Source: Heligmosomoides polygyrus polygyrus (Eukaryota > Nematoda > Chromadorea > Rhabditida > Heligmosomidae). Taken from it: 64,000 bases of DNA. The notes under the pieces are model-generated. The model saw only the letters and a program-made list of their open reading frames with translations, was not told the origin of the DNA and searched no databases. Shown piece after piece: positions 1 to 13,000 of this stretch. The DNA lies in the NCBI GenBank assembly GCA_947396885.1, contig OX377201.1:3639879-3703878 (forward strand). The letters are read 5' to 3'. The position numbers and the translations under genes are program-made. Positions within the stretch are counted from its first letter, which is position 1. The number at the start of each line of letters is the position of its first letter.

Positions 1-618
1 GTGCGAGACTTAGGTTTCTTAGTGTCAGATGACCTAAGTTTTGATAGCCACTACAAACATATTGTAAAAAAAGCAAATTACCGGATCTACAACTTATTTA
101 AAGTCCTACGAACGAGCGATCCTCAAGTATATTTGCGAGCATACAAGACTTATGTGCGTCCCATAGTTGAAAGTGGAGTGACCGTATTTAATCCGGTCAA
201 GAGGAAAGACATTGACTTCCTAGAAGGAGTTCAAAACAGCTTTACACGTAAACTAGTAATGCGATGTTTCGGACTGAAGTACGCTCAAGTCCCCTGTGGT
301 GCTGAGAGATCGAAACTACTCGGACTACCTTCCCTCTCTAGTAGGAGGAGAAAAGCAGATCTTCTGATGATGTTTAAAATACTTTCTGGGAAGCTGTCAA
401 TGAGGCCTATAGACTTCTTCAGTGTTCCGCTGACTAGGACCGTGAGAGGGAAGCTCGTGCTGCGAGTCCCCATGGCTAGGTCGCGTGTTAGGGCAAATTT
501 CCTTACATATAGGAGCATTAAGGAGCTAAATTCATTACTGAATGACGACGAACGCCTCCTGGGTTACTCTGTTCAAGTTTTTAAGGCCTTAATTTCTCGT
601 AGTCACATAGAAAGTTAG
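1..618 (+). pseudogene. CR1/Jockey-like LINE reverse transcriptase, C-terminal part (5' cut by window edge)
   Basis: An open frame of 205 residues runs in from the left edge and stops at 618. It contains the post-catalytic part of a non-LTR reverse transcriptase: MRDLGFLVSDDLSF near residue 1, the AYKTYVRPIVESG stretch and FTRKLVMRCFG. The same blocks recur in the minus-strand copies at 14883-15650 and 3186-3566, which shows a repeat family rather than a host gene. The catalytic FADD region would lie outside the window, so completeness cannot be judged. The 3' end is followed by a short untranslated tail and a TAAA microsatellite at 741-766, as is usual for this type of LINE. Family assignment is from the motif pattern only. 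Confidence 0.8.
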
Positions 619-740
619 ATGTATTAACGGCATGTTTTGAGGTTCTGTGTTTCTGTAATAGAGTTTTAATTGTTGCTTTATGGCACATTCCTACCCTTTT
701 CTTTTTATTTGTTTTACGCGTGTGACTGTAACTCGCGTCT

Positions 741-766
741 TTAAATAAATAAATAAATAAATAAAT
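741..766 (+). repeat. (TAAA)n microsatellite tail of LINE
   Basis: A run of TAAA units directly follows the LINE 3' region. An ATTT run in the opposite orientation (14757-14789) marks the 3' end of the minus-strand copy, so this is the target-primed tail of the family. Confidence 0.85.
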
Positions 767-999
767 ATGTGCTATCCGATTCCGATGTCCAAAGTAAGGT
801 CCGAAGGTAGAGCAGTTATTTGCATGATCCAAAAATTCCTCATATTAAGACTAGTCTTATCTCAATCATCCCAAGATTCGGGAGGTGGGGGGAAGGTTGC
901 CATTAATCGCATATTTCTTCTAACCAACTTGAAAAATAAGATGGATTCGAATTTTCCTAACCAGTGTCGGATCCCATGTCTACTAAATTTGGGACCGTA

Positions 1000-1150
1000 T
1001 TCATCAATGACTTACAGCAATTTAACAGAGAAAATTACAGACGAAATTCTTGATGGCGAAGCTTATCAAGCGATATGGTGAGCGATAAGCAGCATTATCT
1101 GAGTTTTCCGCTGTGAATTCTCTGTTAAAGTTATATAAGTCGTTGATGAA
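1000..1150. mobile_element. 150-bp palindromic MITE, copy 1
   Basis: The ends are TTCATCAATGACTTA and its near reverse complement, and most of the unit folds back on itself. Other copies are at 4393-4543, 24148-24297, 42858-43021 and 53236-53385. Confidence 0.85.
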
Positions 1151-2804
1151 TCCGACACTTGGTATCCGGCATTCCTATGAACAGCTTTGAAAATGAAGCA
1201 GACATTGATGAGTTCCAGAGAAGGAAAGAGCTATGGTCAAGTAAGAGAGGACCACCGATCTGATAGAGCGGAAAACGGCTTTCAAATGCGAACATGTTCT
1301 TCGCGCTCTTAAACGAGTAAGAAAATTTTGAAAATGACAAAACGGAAGGGCACTATGGAAGTGGGAAAATGGCCTAGATTTTCTCTGGCTGCAGAGAACA
1401 ATTTCTCCCAACTTTCATAAGAAATGAGCATTCTACGACAATACGAACTGTTCCTTGGAACAGGTGTAAGCATATGCAGGTTTCATAAACGCTTTTTAAA
1501 ATAAATTAAAGTTACCTAAATTTTATGGAGAAATAGCAGTAGAAGTAAACTCCAGTGGTTCGTTTCAGCACCTCCCTTCAGACAACCTCGTTCATTCTAA
1601 CACTTCCTCGGTGGCTCATCAGTGGAGAAAGGTGTTATAACTTTCACATTTTGGCACTAGTTAAAAGTTCCGACTCCACCGACAAGACTTCGGTCGAAAA
1701 AATTTTTTTCGCTGAAACTTTGTCTAGGGGGGTTATTTGGGGTGCTGGTCACGAATCTGACATCCGTTTTTCACGATTCGGTCGGAGACCACCGATACCG
1801 TTAACAAGGGTGGTCTAGGCAGAGTCACCGATTTCGCTGAAACTTCGTCTGGGGGGGGGGTATTTGGGGCGCTGATCACGAAACTGGCATCCGTTTCATA
1901 AGCGTCAATATCTTATGAAGCTTCTCACCTTGAAAGAAAAGCTGGAAGAGGTACGGTGGTGGGAACGATGTAATGAGGACGAAACAATGGCGAGTTTTGA
2001 TTGATAAATGTTGTGCCTAAAAATGGCCACAACTGCCTGAAATGCATCAGCCGAGGAATAAAAGGCAAGGAAAGCATGCCTCAAGGAATACTCTACCAGA
2101 AAAAGAGGTTAGCAGGGATACAAAGACGTAACCTAATCCCAAAAATTGAACACTGACTCTTTTCGATCCCCAAGTTGTCTCCTCCAGAGGAACCCGTCTC
2201 TATATCTATGGCACTTTATATTCTTTTTCCCGCCAATATCGCGGATTTCGTAACTCGATGAACGAGCACTTACCCATACCAACCTCTACCTGCCGTCACC
2301 GGCAGAAACTTTAAGAATGTAATCCTGTGCTTTCCTGCATCTATATTATCCAGCCGAATCGTGAAAAACGGATGCCAGATTCGTGATCAGCACCCCAAAT
2401 AACCCCCTAGACGAAGTTTCAGCGAAATCGGTGACCCTGCCTGAACCACCCTTGTTAACGGTATGGGTGGTCTCCAACCGAATCGTGAAAAACGGATGTC
2501 AGATTCGTGATCAGCACTCCATATACCCCCCCCCCTAGACAAAGTTTCAGCAAAAAAGATTTTTTCGGCCGAAGTCGTGACGGGTGAGTCGGAACTTTTA
2601 ACTAGTGTCCACATTTTTTTTTTAACTTTTGAAAGATAACTTCATACTCAACAATTCTTTTGGTCATCTTTGATAAAATTTCTGCAGGTCCACTGGAAAC
2701 TTCTAGGAGACAGAAAAAACGTCTTACGTGACGACTTTGCTTCATTGTACGTTGAGAAGTCGCCTATTCATAGGCTTGATCACTGAAAATCTTCTGCATC
2801 TGGC

Positions 2805-2941
2805 CTATGTCATACCACCGCTCACCCTGGGCGAAGCCTAATGATAAGCTCCCATATCGATCGCGCAAAGCGATGAGTCGGCATGGGAGTCTATCAGGTA
2901 GAGTCATTAGGCTTCGCTCGGGGTGAGCGATAGTATGACGT
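2805..2941. repeat. Fold-back repeat with GAGCGAxGCCTAATGAT arms
   Basis: GCGAAGCCTAATGATA pairs with its inverse near 2905-2920 around an ATCGATCGCGC centre. Related palindromes are at 6205-6338 and 8067-8202. Confidence 0.8.
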
Positions 2942-2951
2942 AGGCCTCTGT

Positions 2952-3151
2952 NNNNNNNNNNNNNNNNNNNNNNNNNNNNNNNNNNNNNNNNNNNNNNNNN
3001 NNNNNNNNNNNNNNNNNNNNNNNNNNNNNNNNNNNNNNNNNNNNNNNNNNNNNNNNNNNNNNNNNNNNNNNNNNNNNNNNNNNNNNNNNNNNNNNNNNNN
3101 NNNNNNNNNNNNNNNNNNNNNNNNNNNNNNNNNNNNNNNNNNNNNNNNNNN
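2952..3151. other. Assembly gap (200 N)
   Basis: Exactly 200 N are present, which looks like a scaffolding placeholder. The sequence breaks at the same point of the 2.2-kb repeat that continues normally in copy 2, so a collapsed or unresolved repeat is the likely cause. Confidence 0.95.
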
Positions 3152-3152
3152 A

Positions 3153-4035
3153 AGGGGATGCTATTGTAGTCATATCCATGTACTCTTATCCAGAGCTTTC
3201 TTGTAAAACTGTTTTGTACCGCTCCAATCTGGCGATTTCTCGCTTGGTATTAGGACTAAACACAGTAGTACCATACTCTAGAATAGGCCTCACATAGGTC
3301 TTGTATGCACGTAATAAGTGTACTACTGAGTTCGTTCTTAGAGATTTAAAAATATTATGCACAACTCTTTCAGCTCTCTTTGCCGTATATTCGCAATGCT
3401 CTCTGAAGGAAAGCTTATTGTCTAAAATGAAACCTAGGTCACGCAATGAACCTGTGCTATTGAGTTCTATTCCACCAAGTCTATAGGTATTTCTGTTGGA
3501 TTGCTGTCCCAGATGAAAAACTTTGGTTTTTCCCTTGATAACGGCAGCTCCCACATTGTTGACCAATCCGCAACTGCGTTAATTGCAGTTTGGAGAGCAA
3601 CGTGGTCGTCCTCCTCAACAATGTTCTTGTATATTTTTATGTCATTTGCAAACATTTTGCAAGTGACACCGTATTCATCAGTCAGGGAGGGAATTTCGGC
3701 AGTGTAGATAATAAAAAGGACTGGTAAGAGTACGCCTCCTTGAGGAGCTCCAGAGCTCCACTAGTAACTGGAAGGGATTCGGAAAAAGACTCATTGACTT
3801 TAACCTGAAAAGATCTTTCATTTATAAAGTTTTTTATCCAATTAGTTACCCTTGGATGAACGCCAATTTTCGTTAGCTGGAGTATCAACTTATTTGATGG
3901 AACATTGTCAAATGTTCCATCAAATAAGTCGAAGTAAATAACGTCTACATTGATCCTTTCATCAAGAGCTCTCGTCCAGTCATTTAACGCTGACAACATT
4001 AATGTTTCAGTAGACCTGTCCTGCGCGAAAACCAT
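3153..4035 (-). pseudogene. CR1/Jockey-like LINE reverse transcriptase fragment, frameshifted
   Basis: Three minus-strand open pieces (3682-4035, 3467-3655, 3186-3566) read in order as one reverse transcriptase. The first has a region shaped like the FDKAFD motif (here DLFDGTFDNVP) and NWIKNFINERS. The second has FANDIKIY where an active enzyme has the aspartate pair of FADD. The third has the GSLRDLGFILDNKLSF and AYKTYVRPILEYG blocks. Frameshifts separate the pieces and one catalytic Asp is replaced, so the copy is dead. The gap at 2952-3151 cuts its 3' side. Confidence 0.82.
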
Positions 4036-4157
4036 GCTGATTGGTTGGAATTAGGGAATTTGATTCTACATGGGTTACGAAAGCACATTTCATTCCTACA
4101 TGGGTTACGAGAGCATCGGAATCGGATAGCACATATAACTGGTTTTGGTCAGAATTC

Positions 4158-6341
4158 ATATGTGCTATCCGATTCCGATGTCCAATGTAAAGTCCGAAGG
4201 GTAGAGCAGTTATTTGCATGATCCAAAAATTCCTCATATTAAGACTAGTCTAATCTCAATCATCCCAAGATTCGGGAGGTGGGGAGAAGGTTGCCATTAA
4301 TCGCATATTTCTTTTAACCAGCTTGAAAAATAAGATGGATTCGAGTTTTCCTAACCAGCGTCGATCCCATGTCTACTAAATTAGGGACCGTATTCATCAA
4401 CGACTTACAGCAATTTAACAGAAAAAATTACAGCCGAAATTCTTGGTAGCGAAGCTTATCAAGCGATATGGTGAGCGATAAGCCGCAATATCTGAGTTTT
4501 CCGCTGTGAATTCTCTGTCAAAGTTATATAAGTCGTTGATGAATCCGACACTTGGTATCCGGCATTCCTATAAACAGCTTTGAAAATGAAGCCGACATTG
4601 ATGAGTTCCAGAGAAGGAAACTGCTATGGTAAAGTAAGAGAGGACCACCGATCTGATAGAGCGGGAAACGGCTTTCAAATGCGAACATGTTCTTCGCGCT
4701 TTTAAACGAGTAAGAAAATTTTGAAAAATGACAAAACGGAAGGGCACTATGGAGGGGGGAAAATGGCCTAGATTTTCTCTGGCTGCAGAGAACAATTTCT
4801 CCCAACTTTCATAAGAAATGAGCATTCTACGACAATACGAACCGTTCCTTGGAACAGGTGTAAGCATATGCAGGTTTTATAAACGCTTTTTAAATTAAAT
4901 TAAAGTTACCTAAATTTTATGGAGAAGTAGCAGTAGAAGTAAACTCCATTTGTTCGTTTCGCCACCTCCCTTCAGAGGAACCTCGTTCATTATAACACTC
5001 CTCGGTGGCTCATCAGTGGAGAAAGGTGTTATAACTTTCACATTTTGGCACTAGTTAAAAGTTCCGACTCCACCGACAAGACTTCGGTCGAATTTTTTTT
5101 TTTCGCTGAAACTTTGTCTAGGGGGGTTATTTGGGGTGCTGGTCACGAATCTGACATCCGTTTTTCACGATTCGGTCGGAGACCACCGATACCGTTAACA
5201 AGGGTGGTCTAGGCAGAGTCACCGATTTCGCTGAAACTTCGTCTGGGGGGGGGGGGGGTATTTGGGGCGCTGATCACGAAACTGGCATCCGTTCATAAGC
5301 GTCAATATCTTATGAAGCTTCTCACCTTGAAAGAAAAGCTGGAAGAGTACGGTGGTGAGAACGATGTAATGAGGACGAAACAATGGCGAGTTTTGATTGA
5401 TAAATGTTGTGCCTAAAAATGGCCACAACTGCCTGAAATGCATCAGCCGAGGAATAAAAGGCAAGGAAAGCATGCCTCAAGGAATACTCTACCAGAAAAA
5501 GAGGTTAGCAGGGATACAAAGACGTAACCTAATCCCAAAAATTGAACACTGACTCTTTTCGATCCCCAAGTTGTCTCTCCAGAGGAACCCGTCTCTATAT
5601 CTATGGCAGTTTATATTCTTTTTCCCGCCAATATCGCGGATTTCGTAACTCGATGAACCGAGCACTTACCCATACCAACCTCTACCTGCCGTCACCGGCA
5701 GAAACTTTAAGAATGTAATCCTGTGCTTTCCTGCATCTATATTATCCAGCCGAATCGTGAAAAACGGATGCCAGATTCGTGATCAGCACCCCAAATAACC
5801 CCCTAGACGAAGTTTCAGCGAAATCGATGACCCTGCCTGAACCACCCTTGTTAACGGTATGGGTGGTCTCCAACCGAATCGTGAAAAACGGATGTCAGAT
5901 TCGTGATCAGCACTCCAAATACCCCCCCCCCTAGACAAAGTTTCAGCAAAAAAGATTTTTTCGGCCGAAGTCGTGACGGGTGAGTCGGAACTTTTAACTA
6001 GTGTCCACATTTTTTTTTAACTTTTGAAAGATAACTTCATACGCAACAATTCTTTTGGTCATCTTTGATAAAATTTCTGCAGGTCCACTGGAAACTTCTA
6101 GGAGACAGAAAAAACGTCTTACGTGACGACTTTGCTTCATTGTACGTTGAGAAGTCGCCTATTCATAGGCTTGATCACTGAAAATCTTCTGCATCTGGCC
6201 TATGTCATACCACCGCTCACCCTGGGCGAAGCCTAATGATAAGCTCCCATATCGATCGCGCAAAGCGATGAGTCGGCATGGGAGTCTATCAGGCAGAGTC
6301 ATTAGGCTTCGCTCGGGGTGAGCGATAGTATGACGTAGGCC
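4158..6341. repeat. 2.2-kb repeat, copy 2
   Basis: Second copy of the 763-2951 repeat, in the same orientation. Just upstream (4107-4130) lies the reverse complement of its first bases (CATCGGAATCGGATAGCACA), so the left end is an inverted repeat. It contains a MITE copy (4393-4543) and a fold-back (6205-6338). Confidence 0.85.
4393..4543. mobile_element. 150-bp palindromic MITE, copy 2
   Basis: Same TTCATCAACGACTTA termini as the other copies. It is embedded in copy 2 of the 2.2-kb repeat. Confidence 0.85.
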
Positions 6342-6552
6342 TCTGTCACACTCTTAAGAAACCTCCAGAAATTGCTGCTCTCTGAAGACACGAAAAGAGA
6401 CGAGAAGAGAAGGGGATTAGGTGCCCTCCCACCCCCCCCCCCTCCCCCCACTTGCAAGCTTCTTCCTATGAACCCCACGGCTTGCACTAGAGTCTAGTGT
6501 TTGCTCGGAAATACTGGAGACGCAGATACTTTTCAACGTCCCTTCGACGCAC

Positions 6553-6700
6553 TAAAGGCCCCCACAGAGTTCTGCGGCAACGCCGCTCGCCGCAATGGTT
6601 AAGGATAGGGCAGGGACGCCGCCGGTGGCGAGCTCTGCGTCTCTGCCCTACGGTTAAGCATAGGGCCGCGGCGCTGCCGCAGAACTCTGTGGGGCCTTTA
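6553..6700. mobile_element. GC-rich fold-back element (TAAAGGCCCCCAC termini), copy 1
   Basis: About 148 bp, ending in TAAAGGCCCCCACAGAG and its inverse, and rich in GCCGC. A nearly identical copy is at 48783-48931, and a diverged longer one with related ends is at 58437-59031. This copy lies about 315 bp upstream of the inferred 5' end of the gene starting at 7037. Confidence 0.85.
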
Positions 6701-7003
6701 AGTTCATCAGTTCAGAACGTCACTTCAACATACAGCGTATTACGGTAATTGGCGGCTGTAATTACGGTATATCTCCTAGGCTGTGTGCAGTCCCCGTAGA
6801 AACAATCTATTCGACGTCTGAATTTTTAATTCCTTATTTGCAACGCTCGAAGTGATCTTGAGCATTGTGGATAGTTATTCTCTAATTTTGGAATTCAGCA
6901 CCGGTCCTGAGATGTCATGCAAAACTTATGCAATGCGGCGAAACATCTGTCACCGTATTTCGAACCCCATCTTTAAACCTTGAGCATTTCATTCGCAATA
7001 GTA

Positions 7004-7036
7004 TCTCATTTTCAGCGTCTTTAATTCGTCTTCTTC
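7004..7036 (+). promoter_or_regulatory. Probable trans-splice acceptor and short 5' UTR
   Basis: TCTCATTTTCAG ends at 7015, followed by 21 bases and then an ATG with a long consistent exon chain. A TTTTCAG with no upstream coding exon is what a nematode spliced-leader acceptor looks like. It could also be a normal acceptor from an unseen 5' UTR exon. Confidence 0.5.
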
Positions 7037-10000
7037 ATGGATAAAATGTCTAAACCAAGGCGCTATGCTATGCACTCTGAAGAGCACGTTTCATTACAGG
7101 GATCACCTTTATCGGTACGTGCTTTGATAGAGTTTATTTCCTTCTTTTCCCTTGGCGAAAAGTTTTTCATGAAGAGTTTACTTGGTTGTGGCTAGGTGTC
7201 AGTATCCTTTAGTCATCCTTGTTGTTGTTTTTCGTTACGCAGTTGTATATGTGCAGTTGAACATAGGTGTACTTTTGGTGATCAGCTGTGGGCTGATATA
7301 ATCTGAAACGTCAGCTGTTTTTCAGCTTTTTCTAGTGATGGGCAATGGATGAGAGTAGCTAAAAGAGAGTAGATCGTTGACAGGTACGCTCCAGAACGCT
7401 TCTTAGTTACCCATTTCATGTCTTCATATTGTTTCGTTCATTCTTGTTTTACATGCTGCTTCTTAATGGTATTTGAATTGTTTATCTGCGTGGTTTTCCA
7501 CGTACAAAAATAAATGTAATTGAATCTGTTTTCATTTTAAAAGCTTTTAAAGAAAATCCCTGATTCTTATGGAGGAAAATGAGAGTGGACCTCCCTGAAC
7601 TTGCGTCCAAACATTGTCTTCTATTCCTCGTTTGACACTTCCCCATTCCTCTGCGTTCTAATAGTTTTTCTTTCTTTTTACATCACAAAACTATAAGGCG
7701 TCAGGTTTTTGTTGATTCCGTCATCTTTCTTCTTTTCTATATTTCTTCTTCGTTGTATCAGTGTGGTGCTGGGAGCGCATCAGAATAGATCTAATTTTGC
7801 TGAACAACGGGCTACTAACCTCTCTGAGTGAGAAAAACATACCAAATCAGGACAAGGAGTTTTAGAAAAGAAAGGAGAAAATGCTTGTCTGTCCAGCTAG
7901 CTCTACTCTGTGTTTTGCCTAAGGGATGAGTGGCTTCCGTCGCTGGCTATCAGCCTTATAATGGTGGAACACTAAGGGCCCGTTTATACTTCGACACAAG
8001 CGACGGGACGCCACGCATGGTGACCGCATTGATCGAGCGGTGCGATCGATCGATTTGGCCATTATAGGCCTTTGTTATACCACCGCTAACCCCGAGCGAC
8101 GCCTAATGATATGTCCCCATATCGATCGGGCGGCGCGATGGAATCGATATGGGAGCATATCATTAGGCGTCGCTCAGGGTGAGCGATGGTATAACAAAGG
8201 CCATACATGCCATCGCGTCCCTCGGCGTCGGAAGTATAAACCAGGCCTAAGCCTTACTATGACAGATCACCAAAGTTGAGTATGAGGCGCTTCGCACCGA
8301 TTGTGTGAGACCGGTCGGTTCTATACTAGTCGGGGGGAGGGGTCCACAGAATTGAAAATTATGTAACAAATTGACTTGAGACATACCGAGCGGCTCCTAC
8401 GGAACAAGGAAGGATCTAAACTAGAAAAATTGTCGAAGAAAAATGAAAAAATTAATGTTTTCCCCGCGGTTGTAAGCAGGCAAAGTTATGTGCTCTCCTC
8501 ATCATGTTAGATTCTGGTTAGAACATGTCAGGCGGCGGTCAGCACGCGGCATGCCGCCATTGCGTCACTCTTTGCCCGCCGAGACGGTTGTAAATCCACG
8601 GCGATTTTTTTTTGGGCGCAATGCTACTATGAGGGGGCCAGCCCACGGTGGACGAGTTTTTACCCGTTGGACCTAGGCCCTCTCGCTGCAACTTGCATTA
8701 CACGTACGTACGCGTCCGTTTGCGTACAACTTGGGGAATTCCACGTCACCATATCCGACTGCTACGCTTACGTTGGTCGAAGCTCATGGGCTGTCCCCCG
8801 TGGTATCATTGCGCCTTTTTTGTTTGTGCTTCGTTTTTTGTTTCTTCTAGGTCCCAGCTTGTTCTCTAGGAGCCGCTCGGTAAGTTTCAATTCATCTTTT
8901 TACATACTTTTAGTTATGTACCCCCCCCCCCCCCCCACTAGGATAGATCCGACTGGTCTTAGGAGTTTGTGGCTCATGTTCTAACAAGGGAGGCCCATGA
9001 ACTTCCCCCAAAGATTCTCAACATGACCCATATGGTCTTGTAGAGCATCGGACGAGGATCACAGAACTGTGCTTCGTTTTTGCTACGGGCCACTGGGTGG
9101 GCCGAAAATGGCAAAAAATGGTACCGCTTCAGGGCGGTACCATTTTTTGCCATTTTCGGAAAAAGTGCGGCAAAAGTGACACCTGGAATGGCCCTGTCGT
9201 GCTACATTTTGGCTTCGGTAGGGTACCTTCTCCGTGTCCTAATCCCGCTTTCAACCTGTTGTCAGATATGGATGAAGCTGTTTTGTTGCCTGGAGCGATA
9301 TCGCGCGTCCATTAAACAATGCTCGTCTCGCTGAGGAGAGTTCTGTTAGATGCTTCCCCATATGACCTCTTTGGTATGTTCTCTACTACTTTTGGAAGTG
9401 TTTCTCACTGTTACCTCATTCATGAGCAAGATCGACAAGCACCGATTTGACCCGTCATCAAGACAAGCTCATTGCTCTTCGGATTTCCTCATAGACTGCT
9501 TTTTATTCTTCTCGCAACTTTCTCTATGTCAGCTAACTGTTCCCAAGTACTGCATATTTTATCCAACTCGTGTGATTGGTCGTTTTGCTGTGTATTTCTT
9601 CCTCACCATTCTCTTATACACTTGAGCGAGACGGACGGGTCCGGGGCATTGCAGATAGGAGTAGTTGCACTCACTCCCTCTTCTCTAGAGGTCGAGAACA
9701 TTTTTGGCCAAAATTCATCTTTAGGGTTATTTGGAATGCAAAACACCAATTTGGCAACCGATTTCGGTGAAACGATAGATTACAGAAGGTTACGATGGAT
9801 ATGTGTAAGTAACTGGGGGGGGGGGGGGGTACGCAGAATAACGGCACTACTGCCTTTCACGACTCCAGAGGTCGAAGAGAGGACGAAAAAAATTCGCTCA
9901 AACATCGCTCACGAGGGTTATTTGGGGTGCTGATCCCGGATATGATAACTGTTTTTAAAATGTCGGTATATTACTGCAGGTTACGGTAGATATGGGTGAG

Positions 10001-13000
10001 TAAAGCTGTCCATGTCAGTGGGGTCCTTGTCCAATATTGTCAGACGTATTTTACAACCTTTGACTTCAACTTTGATGAAAAGTAGTACAAGCGAAGTGAT
10101 ATTTTAGAAAAAGAGTGACAGATTCGTGGTCAGCAGCTTAAATAGTTTCCGACAGGGCCATTCCAGATGTCGCTTATGGCTTATCGACCCACTCTGAAGT
10201 GATACCATTTTTGCCGTTTTCGGACCACCCAGTAGCCCGTAGCAAAAACGAAACACACTTCTGTGATCCTCGTCCGATGCCCTACAAGATCATATAGGTC
10301 TCGCTGAGAATCTTTGGGGGAAGTTCATGGGCTTCGTAAGGCCTGAGTTATACTCCCGCGTGAGTCCGCGGAAGGGCGGGAATCGCGCCGAGATCCCTCA
10401 CCTGGCAATCGCCGCGCCCCGCCACGCCCGCCGTCCGCGGTGCGTCCCTAGTCCACAGACGTTCCGCGGATGCTCCCGCGGGAGTATAACTCTGGCCTAA
10501 GGCCGGTAGGTGTTTCGAAGCTCTGATCGACGGGTTAGCCACCGGGGAAGTGTTATAACAACAAAGAAGGTTAGGTCTGGAGATCGGTGGCGAAACGAAC
10601 CACTTTAGAGAAAAATGTTTTATTTTGTATTTTTCGCTTTCACTTTGTTTTACTATGGAAATGTTACTCTTCCAGCCATGGTGCGATTCGGAACAGGCGT
10701 CCATTCATGAGATGCGCATTTCGAATGCTGTCAGACTGGGACCAGGACGCTATAGACTTTCTGCTCCAGGTAGTGCAGTGTTTAGTGCTTTACTTTTTCT
10801 CCTGTAATGTGCGTTGCCTTTCTGATGCTGGTGTCTTAACAGCTATACCAACCTCTACTTCGGTGTCCATCAACAACATCCTCAAGGTGACATCGAAGGA
10901 CTCGTTCTCTTCTTCCGAGGAGTCCAGCAATACGCGGTAGGTGGGCATATGCGCTGCTTTGTGATGGTACGCTTTTTCTTTGCGACATTTTTTTCTTCTA
11001 GCACTCAGACCACCCAAACTTTGGAGCTATCCTAGTCGGGAGGGGCGACTGTAAAGTATCAGTCGCGTGCGTCACATCCTATACCACACAACCATATCCC
11101 CTGAATTTGAATAAAAGCCTTTGCATGGTGGGAAGGCAGCTGAAAGTTTCTTAGAAACCCAATCAAGGGGTCACAGATGTAAATCATTACATGCCCCTAT
11201 CCCTCCGATTAGGTTGGATCCCAGACTTTCCTTTCCACAGTTTGCCATGGGATGATTCCAAACCGTTCTACCAATAGAATTGTAGTTCATGGTGTCATTC
11301 CACGTCCTTGTCACAATTTGTTAGTGTTAGTTATTACGATTGTTACACTCTTTCTGGTTACTGTCTTTTTGTGTCATTTACGATAATTTTTTGGCGCATC
11401 CCTAGTTTATACTTCCATCGCCGCGGCACCAAAAATGGCATAGGTATTGATTTTTCGCGCTGCATCGCATTTATATTCCGCCGCCTTGAAACACCTTAAT
11501 TGACGGAGTTTCGGGGTACGGTATTCGGCGAATCGCGCCGCAGAATGAACGGGCGCGGAGCGATGACCGACTGCTGGCGCGTTTGTCTACCACCAGTCGC
11601 AATCGAGGTGATGTGCGTCAACTGCGCCGCGCTTCAAAATTGACCCGCCGCTCTGCGGCGGGAGTATAAAACCGCCTAAGGAATACTATCCTCCGGCTGA
11701 CTTACCAGGTGGAACTATCTTTGCTTCCAACCCTTCCTTTCTGTAAACTTGCTTGCTAAAAATCTTCCAGTCCTTCCCAAGAGCTCAAAGATTCACTTGG
11801 TTCCTGGACTTTATAGGACCAACACGTATTTAAGACGCTTCTTTGTCATTCCGTAAGAATGGAATCTGTGGCGGAACCCACAAAGTTTTTCTCTTCTTCC
11901 CGTTTTATTTCCACAGTGGAGATGCCGCGATACATCACATCCAAATCAGTTGATTTTTCAGAGCTTCTCTTGCTCCTGATATTGCTTGCGTGAAAATGGC
12001 CGCGATGTCAGAGAAGCCGACTATTAGGAAAAGGTAGTTTATTCCTTTATTGCTGAGAGCAGGCTTGTTTTAAGCGCAGTTTTCCTTCCAGAATCTACTT
12101 CACAGATCGCCAGCCCTCTATTTCAGCGCCAAAGAAGCCTATGCGTGTCATAAAGTCTATAAAAGCTAAATGTCAAGGTGAGCGGAAGATTTCGTTCCCT
12201 TTGACAGTTTTTTTTTGCCATGGATTGTTTTACTTTTAGTTGTTTTTATGTACTAGTATAAATAAAGGATATGGACGGCGTTGCTCAAATCCTTTTGGGA
12301 TGCGCCAGCGCATTCTACTTCTACGGGATGTCGTGGAGGCGATATGAATGCGTATTTGGCCATACAAATGACTTGCGGTGGCCAGCCGATGAATAAGTCA
12401 GCGCCTAACCCTTTCCGCATTGGTACCAATTCACCGACCCCGGAGGGATGGAAGGCTTGGTTGGCCTGGGCGGAAAATCCGAACCAGGAATCCGGTATCG
12501 GGTGCACGCGACCGTCGGCGCCTCCTCCGACTGCGCTACACGCGCCCTACTAGTATAAAGGAAATATATACAGTGTTTGGATGGATACGAAATCATTTCT
12601 ATTTTAGCTACAGCAGAGCGTACAGCTTAATTCAAATGCCAGGATTGCGCCGTGCACTCTTCCAGAATATCGCAATGTTCACTCGACTGGGAGTGTAAAT
12701 AAAGTTAATTGAAGTTTTTCAATTACGGATTGCTTAGATTTCTACGTTACTTTGGCAGACCTTCAGTTTGACCTTCAATTTTGAAGAAAAAATAGTCACA
12801 AACCTTCATAACAGAACTGGTGTTGTGAGATGAACCAAAAATTGGCCAGCCATTCTCTAATTTCTTGACTAAAACTTTTGGGTTGCGCCACGCATTCTAC
12901 TTCTACGGGATGTCGGGGAGGCGATTTGAATGCGTATTTGGCCATACACTGGCCAGTCAATTAAAAAGTCATTGTTTTATCCTTCCCACATGGCTTTGGT

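Larger units (their letters stand above)
763..2951. repeat. 2.2-kb repeat, copy 1
   Basis: This stretch is nearly identical to 4158-6341, starting at ATATGTGCTATCCG and running into the assembly gap. Inside it are a 150-bp palindromic MITE (1000-1150), repeats containing GGGGTGCTGATCACGAA-type blocks (1700-1900 and 2340-2610), and a palindrome near its end (2805-2941). I see no convincing coding potential; the short open frames are shared by both copies but look non-coding. Confidence 0.85.
7115..10675. other. First intron of the 7037-23875 gene, mostly repeats
   Basis: 3.56 kb without host exons. 7120-7970 is AT-rich sequence in which I see nothing. The rest is nested fold-backs (7973-8249), a poly-G-ended element (8327-8956), an element with about 190-bp inverted ends (8985-10335) and a GC-rich fold-back (10343-10503). 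Confidence 0.7.

Noticed and set aside
285..518. Minus-strand open frame over the LINE
   Set aside because: Shadow of the plus-strand reverse transcriptase frame.
10988..11030. Extra exon after TTTTTTCTTCTAG in the first gene
   Set aside because: The only frame that fits the phase meets a stop before any donor. The exon at 11962 fits the phase directly.
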